Assembly (NCBI RefSeq): GCF_019175345.1
Contig: NZ_CP077717.1
Span: 1,952,001-2,016,000, forward strand
Origin: Saccharolobus shibatae B12
GTDB taxonomy: Archaea > Thermoproteota > Thermoprotei_A > Sulfolobales > Sulfolobaceae
DNA length: 64,000 nt
Reading direction: 5' to 3'
Under the pieces are notes generated by a model that worked only from the letters and a program-made list of their open reading frames with translations, was not told where the DNA came from and did not search any database. Made by a program: the position numbers and the translations under genes. Shown piece by piece: positions 1-7,375 of this stretch. How positions within the stretch are numbered: position 1 is the first letter of the stretch; each line of letters begins with the position of its first letter.

Positions 1-2
1 GG

Positions 3-113
3 TTTGAGCTTGGCAAGCTTCCAGAAAATTTAGTTCCTTATGTAAGACAAGCAATTGACTTAGGACTATTAAAAGGACAAATATACAGTGAATTTGGTTG
101 GGAAAAGACATAG
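3..113 (+). CDS. C-terminal end of a gene entering from the left edge
   Basis: An open frame runs from the window edge to a TAG at 111-113 and encodes 36 residues ending in EFGWEKT. The stretch AIDLGLLKG vaguely recalls S-layer-homology-type repeats, but this is too little to assign a family. The start lies outside the window. Its composition looks like coding sequence and no competing frame is open. Confidence 0.45.
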   Translation, partial: FELGKLPENLVPYVRQAIDLGLLKGQIYSEFGWEKT

Positions 114-698
114 CACTTAAAAACATAAGAATTATTACAGAGATTAAATCTCTATTTGTAAGTAATAAGAAATATTAATGAATACATTTTTCAAATTATA
201 TCTAGTAATAGTAATAATGAGTTTTATTTTATTCTTCAAGAGATTTAATCTAATATTGGAAATAATTTTCCTATTATCTTATAAAATAATATTTTCAAAT
301 TTAATTATTACTGTAAAATTGAGATATGTATTATATATTTAGGCTTCATCATATTTTCATACTTTTGCTAAATTCTTAGTTCCTGCACTTTAATAGAGTA
401 TCAATTAATTCGTTACTCCATCGTTCCTTATTGGAATTATTTATTCAATAATCTATTATAAAACTTCTTTGTTTTTACTGTAGTATTTAGCACGCATCTT
501 AACTTATTATCCGGTGTAATTATGTTTATTTTTATATCTACATAATGCGTGCTTCATAAAATTTATAATTTATAAAAATCACCGTAATTATATTATATTA
601 TAATTAAATCTATGATAAAATTAGTTATATATCAGTATTTTCTTGAATTAGGAGTTCTAACTGCAAAAAGTTTTTACTAGGAAGATTAAGAGGATGAT
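114..698. other. Non-coding AT-rich gap
   Basis: About 585 bases with no convincing open frame or RNA fold on either strand. The only notable piece is GAGG at 690-693, a plausible ribosome-binding site for the GTG start at 699. Confidence 0.5.
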
Positions 699-1088
699 GT
701 GAAAACTGTAGGACTTATAGCATTCATTGTAGTCCTTGCGATTGAATTAATTTTTATGAACGCCTTGAATTCATTAAATCAAGGGATCTTACAACTCTCT
801 AACATTAATATTTTCAGTCAACCGAAGATATCTTTCTTTATCGAAGGTAATAAATTAGAAGTATGCATAAATAATCCTGAGAATTTCTCTATTGTAGTTT
901 GTAATATAAATGGAAAAGAAATAAGTTTGCCTAATCCTAGGATCGTTCCAGCACTAACAGCTGAGAATATTACGTTACAAGTTAATAATTATCACGAATT
1001 TTACAATAATATCAGAAACAATGATTGCATAGTTTTTATTAAGTTGCATTTCCTTAATGTTACTGTTTGTACAAGTGAGACAATATGA
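699..1088 (+). CDS. Small membrane-anchored protein of unknown function
   Basis: The 129-residue product has one hydrophobic segment at about residues 4-22, followed by a polar, Asn-rich domain with several potential N-glycosylation sites and three cysteines. It is probably anchored by its N-terminus with the rest outside the cell. GTG at 699 is chosen because GAGG lies six bases upstream and the nearby ATG codons run straight into TGA. The stop overlaps the start of the next frame by four bases (ATGA), so the two genes form an operon. No family is recognised. Confidence 0.6.
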   Translation: MKTVGLIAFIVVLAIELIFMNALNSLNQGILQLSNINIFSQPKISFFIEGNKLEVCINNPENFSIVVCNINGKEISLPNPRIVPALTAENITLQVNNYHEFYNNIRNNDCIVFIKLHFLNVTVCTSETI

Positions 1089-1602
1089 TAAAATATCCCT
1101 TATCTACATTGGCTTTAATACTAAACGTTATTGTGTCACTCTTACCTTATTGTTGGTGGACATATTCTGTAGGAGGAATTGTTAAGATTAACGATTCCTT
1201 ATTTCTTTTAAATATTTACTTTGAAGGTCAGTATTTGTATATTTCCAATTTTATTAATGTATTACTTTTGCATTCAGATTTTATGTTATAGCAGTTTCCT
1301 TATATTTCCTATATCTAATTCTAAGAAAAGGCGAGAAAAGAAATTACTTACTAATAACCTGGGCTTCACTATTTTACATTCTAGATCCAGTAATAATGTA
1401 CATTATATTTAATTACATACTTTCGCACTTTATTCAAGGCATTACCTATCCATTTTTCATTATAGGACAAGAAAGCGTAGAATTTACAGACTCAGGATAT
1501 CAAATAACAATGCTTATACAGAGTTACCCAACGTTCGCTTATTGGTTTTCATTATCTGTAGGAATAATCAACTTGATTTCTAGATTTCTCAAGAAATACT
1601 AA
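1085..1602 (+). pseudogene. Frameshifted multi-pass membrane protein
   Basis: The frame opening at 1085 stops at 1289-1291. A second frame, in which translation from about 1262 gives FYVIAVSLYFLYLIL and runs on to KY at 1602, continues as the same kind of hydrophobic protein. Joined near 1262-1275 they make one product of about 172 residues with four or five membrane segments. The change of frame equals one lost base (or two gained). The gene is translationally coupled to the one before it. It may be a real inactivating mutation or a sequence error; the function is unknown. Confidence 0.6.
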
Positions 1603-1622
1603 ATTGACTTTACTAATCTATT

Positions 1623-2090
1623 TTAGGCTTTATAATTATTCTTACTCTGGTCTATGATTAGCAAGGAAGAGCTTACGGATAGCACTACGAAAGCCAATAT
1701 GCCATAAAATATGCTTATATTTATAAATAAACCTATTATTAAAGGAATTATTATAAATACGACATAATGGAAAAGCATGTTTAGCGAATTAGCTAAGTTC
1801 TTATATTTCTCGTCTTTAAATTCTCTCGCTATAACTAAGCCGGATAAAGTTAATAATAATCCATGCGGAAATCCTAGAAGTATACTAAAAAATAGAAATA
1901 AAGGATTATTAATCATTAACAAAATTGAACATAAAATTACCATCACGGCACCAAAAAAATTTTCATTTTACTTTCTTCTACTTATAAATAAGATACCTAG
2001 ATAACGACACTACTAAAAGGAATACAAAGAAGTACAAGAAACAAAGCGAAATACTCACATGATAATGGTAGTGAGCTAGTAAAGCTAGGT
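1623..2090 (-). pseudogene. Decayed C-terminal part of an MFS transporter
   Basis: The intact end (1623-1946) encodes 107 residues with about three membrane helices. It contains LLGFPHGLLLTLSGLVIARE, matching in position and kind LLGIPHGSIFPMATIMISRA of the intact transporter at 42404-43585. Upstream, the same homology continues through an in-frame TAA and at least one frameshift (traces such as EYFALFLVLLCIPF) to about 2090, after which it is lost. The N-terminal half is absent. This is a dead paralogue of the 42-kb gene. Confidence 0.6.
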
Positions 2091-2229
2091 AAACATTTAT
2101 AAATGCAATTGATATATCGTAAGGCAAACTGATTATATTTGCGATTCATGGTTTTTTATTAAATATTACACGAAAAGAAACCATGGACTTTTTTGCTTTA
2201 TTCCTAGAATTTAACTGCTGAAATATGCT

Positions 2230-2511
2230 TAAAATTCTTTTTCTCTAAAAATCACTATACACCAAGTTTCTTCATATACATTTCCAAACCTCTCTACTAG
2301 GCCACTTTCTAAACCTATATATATATTCCATCATTATCGGGAAATTTCTTCCTCAAATTTTCAGCTCTTTCTTGCGCCTTTTATAATTTCCTTATTCATG
2401 GAGTTATAGGGACTACTGAAGGAAATGCTAAAATTTCGTAATTTGTTACGTAGTTCTTAAGCACTTCCTCTACTGCTTTAGTTTACTAGTAGTTCCTAAG
2501 TAAAATTTCAT
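2230..2511 (-). pseudogene. Decayed inosine/xanthosine triphosphatase (DUF84/YjjX-like)
   Basis: Reading down from an ATG at 2511-2509 gives MKFYLGTTSK, then after a one-base shift KAVEEVLKNY, then across stops KGAQERAENLRKKFPDND, VESGLVERFGNVYEETWC and IFREKEF. These pieces fall in the order expected for the house-cleaning NTPases that hydrolyse ITP/XTP (substrate-loop start, RAENA-type helix, GVEGGL and W-C strand). At least two stop codons and one or more frameshifts interrupt it, so it cannot make the enzyme. It is too broken to appear as a single open frame. The family call rests on motif order seen by eye. Confidence 0.55.
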
Positions 2512-2546
2512 AAAATCGTGTTAAAGGAGAAATTAGAAAGCTTCTA

Positions 2547-3803
2547 TTATTCAAGGTCTTTTCCTAATTTCTCCTTAATTATTAACCTAGCAGAATTATA
2601 ACCTGGAATCCCGGAAACTTGACCCCCAGGACAAGTTCCTGCTCCTCCTAAGTACAAGTCCTTTATTGGAGTTTTATATCCCCAACCTTTCTCAGGCCTA
2701 CCGTCAAATAAGTAAGGTTCCCTCATTGGTAAGTGATTAAGGTCTCCTGCAGGTAAATTATAAATTTCCTCAGCAATTTTTGCGTTCAATTTATCTACGT
2801 GAATGACCTCTCCCTTAAACCTATCCATAACCTCCTCATATTTACCCATGAACTCCATTACTATTCCTCCCCTACTATCATCGACTACAGAAGGAATAAC
2901 TATCTCTCCTCCCTCAAAGTCAATAATTGAATTAAGAAAGCCCTTTATCCTCTCGTCAACCTTAGGCATTTCTCTAAAGATTACGTTATATTTAACCCAA
3001 CCGTATTTGTGCAGGAAGAATTTGTGGTCGTATTCAGCTAAAATCATTGTCTCAGCAGGACCTGCAGTAGATAAAACGACGTCAGCCTTGTAAACCTTAT
3101 CCTTAACTTTAACTCCTACGGCTTTATCGTTCTCTACTATGATTTTATCAACTTTCTCGTTAACAAGCTCTACTCCTATCTTCTTAGCCTTCTCGAAGAC
3201 CTTTTCAACTACTGTTCCCATTCCTCCCTTAACAAAAGACCAGTCATCATAAAAGTACGAAACTAAATAGCCTGGAGAACTCTCCATGCCGGGGTAAATG
3301 AAGAAGTAATGAAGGTCCTCTGAAAGGTACTTCGATAAAAACTCCTTAGAAGGCCTCATAACGTCTTCAACGCCTATTTTCTTAGCCTCCTCCCTTACTT
3401 CCCTTTCCGACGGAGGAGTGGTTACGAAAGTGAACTTTTCCTCTAAAAGCTTCTTAAACTTTGTAATCTTCTCTTCAAACTCTGGGAATTTGTCTTCTCC
3501 CGCATTTACCAACTCTTTTAGCCTCTTTTCCTTATCCCTCCAGAACGGTATTATCCTATCTTCTAACCATATTGTTTGTATTGGATCTTGTTGAATTACT
3601 GGAATTTCAAACTCTTCCACGAACTTTTTAGGCATTAAACCTAAAACATAGGAAGCCCTACTTACTTTAACGCCTTTTATGGCCGTTGTGTCCGTCATTC
3701 CTCCAAATTTATTATCAAAAACTATTACGTCAAATCCTGCTTTCCTTAGATAATAAGAGGCTATTAAACCGTTATGTCCTGCTCCAACGACTATAACTCT
3801 CAT
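2547..3803 (-). CDS. FAD-dependent phytoene-desaturase-like oxidoreductase
   Basis: The 418-residue protein begins with a dinucleotide-binding fold, [19 protein letters not shown] (about residues 4-22), and an acidic end to the second strand (VFD). It ends with the family's second FAD motif, [20 protein letters not shown]. This is the layout of COG1233 proteins (phytoene dehydrogenase, CrtI, retinol saturase relatives). The length is slightly short for CrtI (about 490). No carotenoid genes lie nearby, so the substrate is open; a prenyl-chain or quinone role is possible. It is flanked by pseudogenes on both sides and reads as a single-gene unit. Confidence 0.8.
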   Translation of the reverse strand: MRVIVVGAGHNGLIASYYLRKAGFDVIVFDNKFGGMTDTTAIKGVKVSRASYVLGLMPKKFVEEFEIPVIQQDPIQTIWLEDRIIPFWRDKEKRLKELVNAGEDKFPEFEEKITKFKKLLEEKFTFVTTPPSEREVREEAKKIGVEDVMRPSKEFLSKYLSEDLHYFFIYPGMESSPGYLVSYFYDDWSFVKGGMGTVVEKVFEKAKKIGVELVNEKVDKIIVENDKAVGVKVKDKVYKADVVLSTAGPAETMILAEYDHKFFLHKYGWVKYNVIFREMPKVDERIKGFLNSIIDFEGGEIVIPSVVDDSRGGIVMEFMGKYEEVMDRFKGEVIHVDKLNAKIAEEIYNLPAGDLNHLPMREPYLFDGRPEKGWGYKTPIKDLYLGGAGTCPGGQVSGIPGYNSARLIIKEKLGKDLE

Positions 3804-3837
3804 AAAATAAAAATAAGCTTAAGGAAAAAAGAAGTTT

Positions 3838-4260
3838 TAGTAGGTTTGGCTCTTCTTTTCAAATGCCTTTACTAATGCGGACTTTACGTTATGTAGGGGC
3901 ACTTCTATCTTCTCTAACTTTGGTGCCTCTAAAGTAGAGGCTATAAATGAGACTGCATTATCTAAACTTACCCCTCAAAGTTTTGCGTCTTGCCCTTTAG
4001 TAATGTCAGCACTAGATTTCCTAACCATAGTAACGTAGCAAAATCTGCAATCACTGCTCCAAAGCTTGCTAGCATTTCTGGAAAGAGTGAATTTATCTGC
4101 CCTCCTGCTCCGAATACCTTAGAATAAGCACTTGGGGTTGTTGATAAATAAATAATATTATCTCCTTTTGAATTTGCAATTTCTTTTATAGATATCCAGA
4201 AGTCTCTTATGTGATCTTGATATTGCCTATAAACAGCAAAGTCTACTCCCGAGAGTGTTA
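3838..4260 (-). pseudogene. Broken membrane-protein gene, C-terminal part
   Basis: One minus frame reads SGVDFAVYRQYQDHIRDFW, then a hydrophobic helix near SFGAVIADFATLLWLGNLVL, and stops at 3970-3968. The reading then continues coherently in another frame (VSLDNAVSFIASTLEAPKLE) to a stop at about 3838, ending KAFEKKSQTY. The two parts look like one protein separated by a frameshift at about 3970. The 5' end is lost at about 4260, where an opposite-strand fragment begins. Family not recognised. Confidence 0.45.
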
Positions 4261-4397
4261 AACAAGATATAATAAAGGAAATAAAGGAGTTAATGGCTGA
4301 AGACCCATACCTTAGAGACGTCTATCAAGCCATCTTAGAGCTTTTTGAGAAGGGAAGAGACGAGACAGCATATAAAATATACTTCCTCATACAATAG
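4251..4397 (+). pseudogene. C-terminal fragment of an unknown helical protein
   Basis: The frame reads ESVKQDIIKEIKELMAEDPY and continues through LRDVYQAILELFEKGRDE to a TAG at 4395-4397. The composition and amphipathic helices look like real protein, but no start is found and the left end abuts the opposite-strand fragment. It is probably a 3' scar of a gene cut by rearrangement, close to the left edge of the 4.4-9.4 kb cassette. Confidence 0.4.
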
Positions 4398-4577
4398 CTG
4401 AAACTTCAGAACGCCGTTTACCTCACTAAGTTAAGGCTTTTTTCGGTGAGAGGTTTTCAGAAATCTCACCAATAAAAGAGAGTATATTTCATAAAAAAGT
4501 AAGGGGAATTAACGCTTTCATGAAAAGATAAGCAATTTCGGAAAAGTTTTCTAACGTGATTAATTCCCATTTTTCAC

Positions 4578-4632
4578 TAAATATATTCAGTTTCGTGAAC
4601 GTTATCTCCTTCTTAAGTGAATATATTCAGTT
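4578..4632. repeat. Direct repeat with a palindromic core
   Basis: AATATATTCAGTTT occurs twice, once ending near 4593 and once near 4632. The second copy contains the 12-bp palindrome TGAATATATTCA. Two dyad-cored copies about 40 bases apart suggest binding sites for a dimeric regulator, for instance the ribbon-helix-helix proteins encoded downstream. No binding is shown. Confidence 0.5.
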
Positions 4633-4670
4633 TGACTATTACAATAATAGATTTTGATCAGAGTCCTTAA

Positions 4671-4772
4671 CATCTTGATTCAATATTGATTCAAACTTGC
4701 ATTCAATCTAAATTTACGTTCTCTTACGGGTATTTCTCCTCATTTAATATTGATAAGCAATATTGCATTCAA
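4671..4772. repeat. ATTCAA-type iterated repeats upstream of the first cassette gene
   Basis: TTGATTCAATATTGATTCAA is an 11-bp unit repeated in tandem near 4675-4695, followed by TTGCATTCAAT near 4700. Further on, AATATTG-ATAAG-CAATATT forms a 7-bp inverted repeat with another GCATTCAATAT. The cluster ends about 45 bases before the start at 4817 and just upstream of its TATA box. This is the usual place for operators of ribbon-helix-helix repressors or for replication iterons. Confidence 0.45.
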
Positions 4773-4816
4773 TATGAGAAAGGCATATAAACGTAAAATG
4801 AGAGAGTAAAGACGTT

Positions 4817-5182
4817 ATGCCAAGGAGAAGGACTAATTATTATCAGAGGTGGTTAAAGAATCACGTTACTATTACATTACGTCTTTCCCCTCAAGAGGAA
4901 GAGGGTATTAAAAAATACAAGAGTGAAACAAACTTGTCTTACCGCGATATGCTTTTAGACTACTTCCCATTACTCTCAGCAGTAAAGGAGTTTCTAAAAG
5001 TTCTTGAGGTTAGGGGTTACTTATACGATAAGTCTGATGTGAATAACGTTAGGTTCATGAGTGAGCTATATTATCAACAGTTACCGGAACGTATAAGGCA
5101 ATTATTTGAGGAAAAACAGTTCACGATAAAAGAAGGCTTTTCAACAAGGATTGTAAAAGGTTATGTGTTAAAAAAGGAATAA
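4817..5182 (+). CDS. Ribbon-helix-helix-like DNA-binding protein with extra C-terminal domain
   Basis: The 121-residue product has a very basic N-terminus (PRRRTNYYQRWLKNH), then VTITLRLSPQEEEGIKKYK, which fits the beta strand and first helix of MetJ/Arc/CopG-type proteins, then a second helix (LSYRDMLLDYF). The remaining 75 residues are helical and unassigned. It probably binds DNA as a dimer, perhaps at the repeats immediately upstream. It is separated from the rest of the cassette by the perfect 22-bp palindrome 11 bases after its stop. It could be a regulator or an accessory replication protein. Confidence 0.6.
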   Translation: MPRRRTNYYQRWLKNHVTITLRLSPQEEEGIKKYKSETNLSYRDMLLDYFPLLSAVKEFLKVLEVRGYLYDKSDVNNVRFMSELYYQQLPERIRQLFEEKQFTIKEGFSTRIVKGYVLKKE

Positions 5183-5193
5183 CTTTTTCCAAA

Positions 5194-5215
5194 TTGGTAT
5201 AAGCGCTTATACCAA
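5194..5215. repeat. Perfect 22-bp palindrome, left member of a pair
   Basis: TTGGTATAAGCGCTTATACC followed by AA is a perfect 22-bp palindrome. It begins 11 bases after the stop of the gene at 4817-5182. A second copy with two substitutions lies at 9225-9246, so the pair brackets the CopG, Cas4-like and Rep genes. Possible roles are a replication or nicking origin, a regulator site, a recombination site or a transcription end. The 225 bases that follow (to 5440) hold no gene. Confidence 0.85.
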
Positions 5216-5398
5216 AATGGAGAATCAGTATATTTTAACAAATTAGTATTACTCCAGTGGAAATTAGCTATAACAAAAGGAAGTTTTTAAATTCGGTTTC
5301 TAACACCGTAAAGTTTAGGAAAAAAATACGCTTATTTGATTTCAGGAAAGAAAAATTTAGGAGAAAGTTTAGGTAAAAATTATCATACTAAAAATAGA

Positions 5399-5421
5399 CT
5401 TTAAATGAATTTAAAGTAAGA
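5399..5421 (+). promoter_or_regulatory. Likely promoter of the small CopG-like gene
   Basis: Two AT-rich boxes, CTTTAAATG (about 5399) and AATTTAAAG (about 5409-5417), precede the GTG at 5441. The second lies about 25-30 bases before it, consistent with leaderless initiation. Confidence 0.4.
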
Positions 5422-5440
5422 TTGAGATAGGTTTAACTGA

Positions 5441-5629
5441 GTGTCAAATATGTCCGAAAGAGTAAGGAAGAAAAATGGCGTAAGACCGAATATTACAAAC
5501 ATAACCGTATACTTGGATAGGGAAGACGCTAAAAAATTAGAGCAATTAGCAAAGGAACAAGGTTTACCCGGTAAAAGCACACTGATAAGGCAATTAGTTA
5601 AGCATTACCTAAAACGCCATTCATCATGA
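5441..5629 (+). CDS. CopG-family ribbon-helix-helix regulator
   Basis: A 62-residue basic protein with the full ribbon-helix-helix pattern: strand NITVYLDRED, helix AKKLEQLAKEQ, turn GLPGKS, and helix TLIRQLVKHYLKRH. Proteins of this type repress rep genes in rolling-circle plasmids (CopG of pMV158) and occur in Sulfolobus plasmids (ORF56 of pRN1). The start is GTG 5441 or ATG 5450; the TATA-box spacing slightly favours 5441. It is the first gene of the run leading to the HUH initiator, which suggests copy-number control of that gene. DNA binding is inferred from the fold alone. Confidence 0.8.
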   Translation: MSNMSERVRKKNGVRPNITNITVYLDREDAKKLEQLAKEQGLPGKSTLIRQLVKHYLKRHSS

Positions 5630-5687
5630 ACTCAGCCTAAGCAGTTCAATCACAAGTCAAGAAAAAAGGGAGATGGGGAACGCGGGC

Positions 5688-6339
5688 ATGGATAACTCTC
5701 TCTAACTTTAAAAATCTTTCCCTCACACAAACGCTCTTTAAGTCACGGCTAAGCGATAGGAAAGCCCATGAGAAGAAGGACAGTAATACTATCTACGTAA
5801 CAGATCTCCTTTATTGCCCATTAAAACCAAGGCTAAGGGAAAAGTTTAAGGAATTAACATACGCTGAGGCTTATAATCCCTCTACATTACACGGTTCACT
5901 AATTCACGAAAGCGTGGAAAGGATATTAGTAGAGGAGTTAAACGCTGAGGTAGAAGTTCCGGTTTCAAAGGAAATAACTATTGACGGTGAGGTCTACAAA
6001 CTCATAGGAAGGATTGACGCAAGAAAAGACAATACGATTATCGAGATAAAGACCTCAAAGAGTGACGTAGGGATACCGAGGGAAGAACACATACTTCAGC
6101 TCAAGATTTACATAAACATGTTAAACGCGTCTTACGGTATTTTACTCTACATAACACCGGATCGTATAACTGAATTCTACGTAGATACGGGGATAACAGA
6201 CGATAAATTAGCTGAACTAGCCCAAGACTACATTTACGCAAGGCATACCCCTAAACACGATTGGGAGTGTAAGTATTGCGTCTTTGCTAAGGTTTGCCCT
6301 CATAAGGTGAACGTTAATGAAGGTAAAGACGCAAGTTAA
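5688..6339 (+). pseudogene. Cas4-like nuclease with a frameshift near its start
   Basis: The open frame from 5641 carries all Cas4/RecB-like landmarks: first cluster cysteine in LLYCPLKPR (codon 5815), His in LIHESVER (5905), GRIDARKD Asp (6016), EIK (Glu 6043, Lys 6049), a Q-x-x-x-Y motif (Gln 6097), and CKYC plus CP (6268, 6277, 6295) to complete an Fe-S cluster. This family makes 5'-3' single-strand exonucleases, and stand-alone copies occur in archaeal viruses and plasmids. No ATG exists in this frame before the first cysteine; GTG 5914 would remove essential residues. ATG 5688 is one frame off, and adding one CT unit to the CT run at 5695-5702 joins it to give MDNSLSNFKN. The gene is therefore frameshifted, or uses slippage. 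No cas1, cas2 or repeat array is near. Confidence 0.7.
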
Positions 6340-6709
6340 AGCAATAATTACAAACGGGGACTACAAGAGCCTAACCATAAACGGTATACACGTAGTAATA
6401 GATGATGATAACGCATACATCAACGACACACCTATACCTAAGGAGATAGCAGAAGACGTAATAGACCATGTTAAGGCTGAGACACCAATACGCTTACACC
6501 TACATTACGTAGAGTATGAGGCTAATCTAACGTTAGAGATAGAGGATTACGGCATAACGGTCACGCAAAGAGGGAAGGAACTCCTAACGATCATTTTCAA
6601 GGGGAATAACGCGTTACTACTCACTCCTAAGCATTCACACAAGATAAGGAATGCTCACAGATTGAGGAGATTGCTGAAACGTGAGGTCATTTCCCTATGC
6701 GTGAGATAA
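6317..6709 (+). CDS. Unknown cassette protein, 130 residues
   Basis: The start ATG at 6317 lies inside the 3' end of the Cas4-like gene (23-base overlap), so it is translationally coupled to it. The protein is mostly beta-strand by pattern (KSLTINGIHVVIDDDNAYI, ANLTLEIEDYGITVTQ) and ends in a basic tail (KIRNAHRLRRLLKREV). No catalytic motif is seen. The basic end suggests nucleic-acid contact. It is probably a conserved accessory protein of this element type rather than a host gene. Confidence 0.6.
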   Translation: MKVKTQVKAIITNGDYKSLTINGIHVVIDDDNAYINDTPIPKEIAEDVIDHVKAETPIRLHLHYVEYEANLTLEIEDYGITVTQRGKELLTIIFKGNNALLLTPKHSHKIRNAHRLRRLLKREVISLCVR

Positions 6710-7008
6710 ATCAACTTTTAATCCCTGGGGTGACGTTACAGAGGACAGAGAAGAGGACTACAATAAAGGGAAAGCCCTATAACTACGCTCAGTACTACGT
6801 TTATATACCAAAGAAGTTTGAGGCTCTTGTTAAGGACAAGGAATGGTTAGTTACGGTTATCTTAGATGACCAAGAAATCCCAATAGGCTTAAAGAAACCT
6901 ACTAGGCATAACAAACACTACATCATAACCTTACCAAGTAACTTAGCAGTGTATTGGGAAAAGTACGTTTACAAAGAGGTTACGATACTGTTGGAGAGAA
7001 CGGGTTAA
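6697..7008 (+). CDS. Unknown cassette protein, 103 residues, two beta-rich halves
   Basis: It overlaps the preceding gene by 13 bases. Two similar segments, YYVYIPKKFEALVKDKEWLV and HYIITLPSNLAVYWEKYVY, each read as strand - Pro turn - helix - strand. This recalls the swapped-hairpin (AbrB-like) DNA-binding fold in tandem, although the match is weak. If right, it is a small regulator or DNA-organising protein. No enzyme motif is seen. Confidence 0.55.
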   Translation: MREINQLLIPGVTLQRTEKRTTIKGKPYNYAQYYVYIPKKFEALVKDKEWLVTVILDDQEIPIGLKKPTRHNKHYIITLPSNLAVYWEKYVYKEVTILLERTG

Positions 7009-7063
7009 GGCATGTCTTCTTTTTTCCTCTCCTTCTTCTGTCGATTTTTGGATTATTTCACGT

Positions 7064-7300
7064 TTGAAAAGGGAAAATGCAGTTCCACTTACTATTATGG
7101 CTGAGGAGTATGCAAAGGAGAAGAATATACCAAAGCAGTCAGCCCGTAAAGTTCTTGAAAAGCGTCTAAAGATACTAGTAGAGCAAGGCATAGTAGAACG
7201 CTTAAACACTTACCCGGTCTCCTATAAGCTAAAGAAACTCCCTAAAATTCTCCTTTTACCTTTTAGTAAAAAGTTTCGGCTAAACGAGAGCTTTGACTAG
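7064..7300 (+). CDS. Winged-helix DNA-binding protein
   Basis: 78 residues. Residues 7-60 fit a winged helix: helix VPLTIMAEEYAKEKN, turn, recognition helix QSARKVLEKRLKILVEQGI, and wing VERLNTYPVSYKL. The frame has no ATG upstream. TTG 7064 is the first start after the previous stop (7008), leaving a 55-base spacer. It lies 75 bases before the rep gene, so it may regulate it. The short basic tail (PFSKKFRLNESFD) is unassigned. Confidence 0.6.
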   Translation: MKRENAVPLTIMAEEYAKEKNIPKQSARKVLEKRLKILVEQGIVERLNTYPVSYKLKKLPKILLLPFSKKFRLNESFD

Positions 7301-7375
7301 AGTTTAAATAATCACAAATCCACAACTTTAGAAAAAAGTGCAAATCCAAAACAAAAATTCCAAGAATCGAGGAAG

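Larger units (their letters stand above)
4398..4816. other. Gap with hairpins and repeats before the HUH-replicon cassette
   Basis: No gene is seen. It holds a 7-bp hairpin stem (GGTGAGA 4445-4451 with TCTCACC 4464-4470), an inverted pair GGGAATTAA/TTAATTCCC about 50 bases apart near 4503-4570, a direct repeat at 4578-4632 and ATTCAA-rich repeats at 4671-4772. A TATA-like stretch (CATATAAACG, about 4783-4792) lies about 30 bases before the ATG at 4817. Confidence 0.5.

Noticed and set aside
5688-6339. Cas4-like gene as part of a CRISPR-Cas locus
   Set aside because: No repeats with spacers, no cas1, cas2 or other cas genes within the window. The neighbours are replicon-type genes, so a stand-alone nuclease is the simpler reading.
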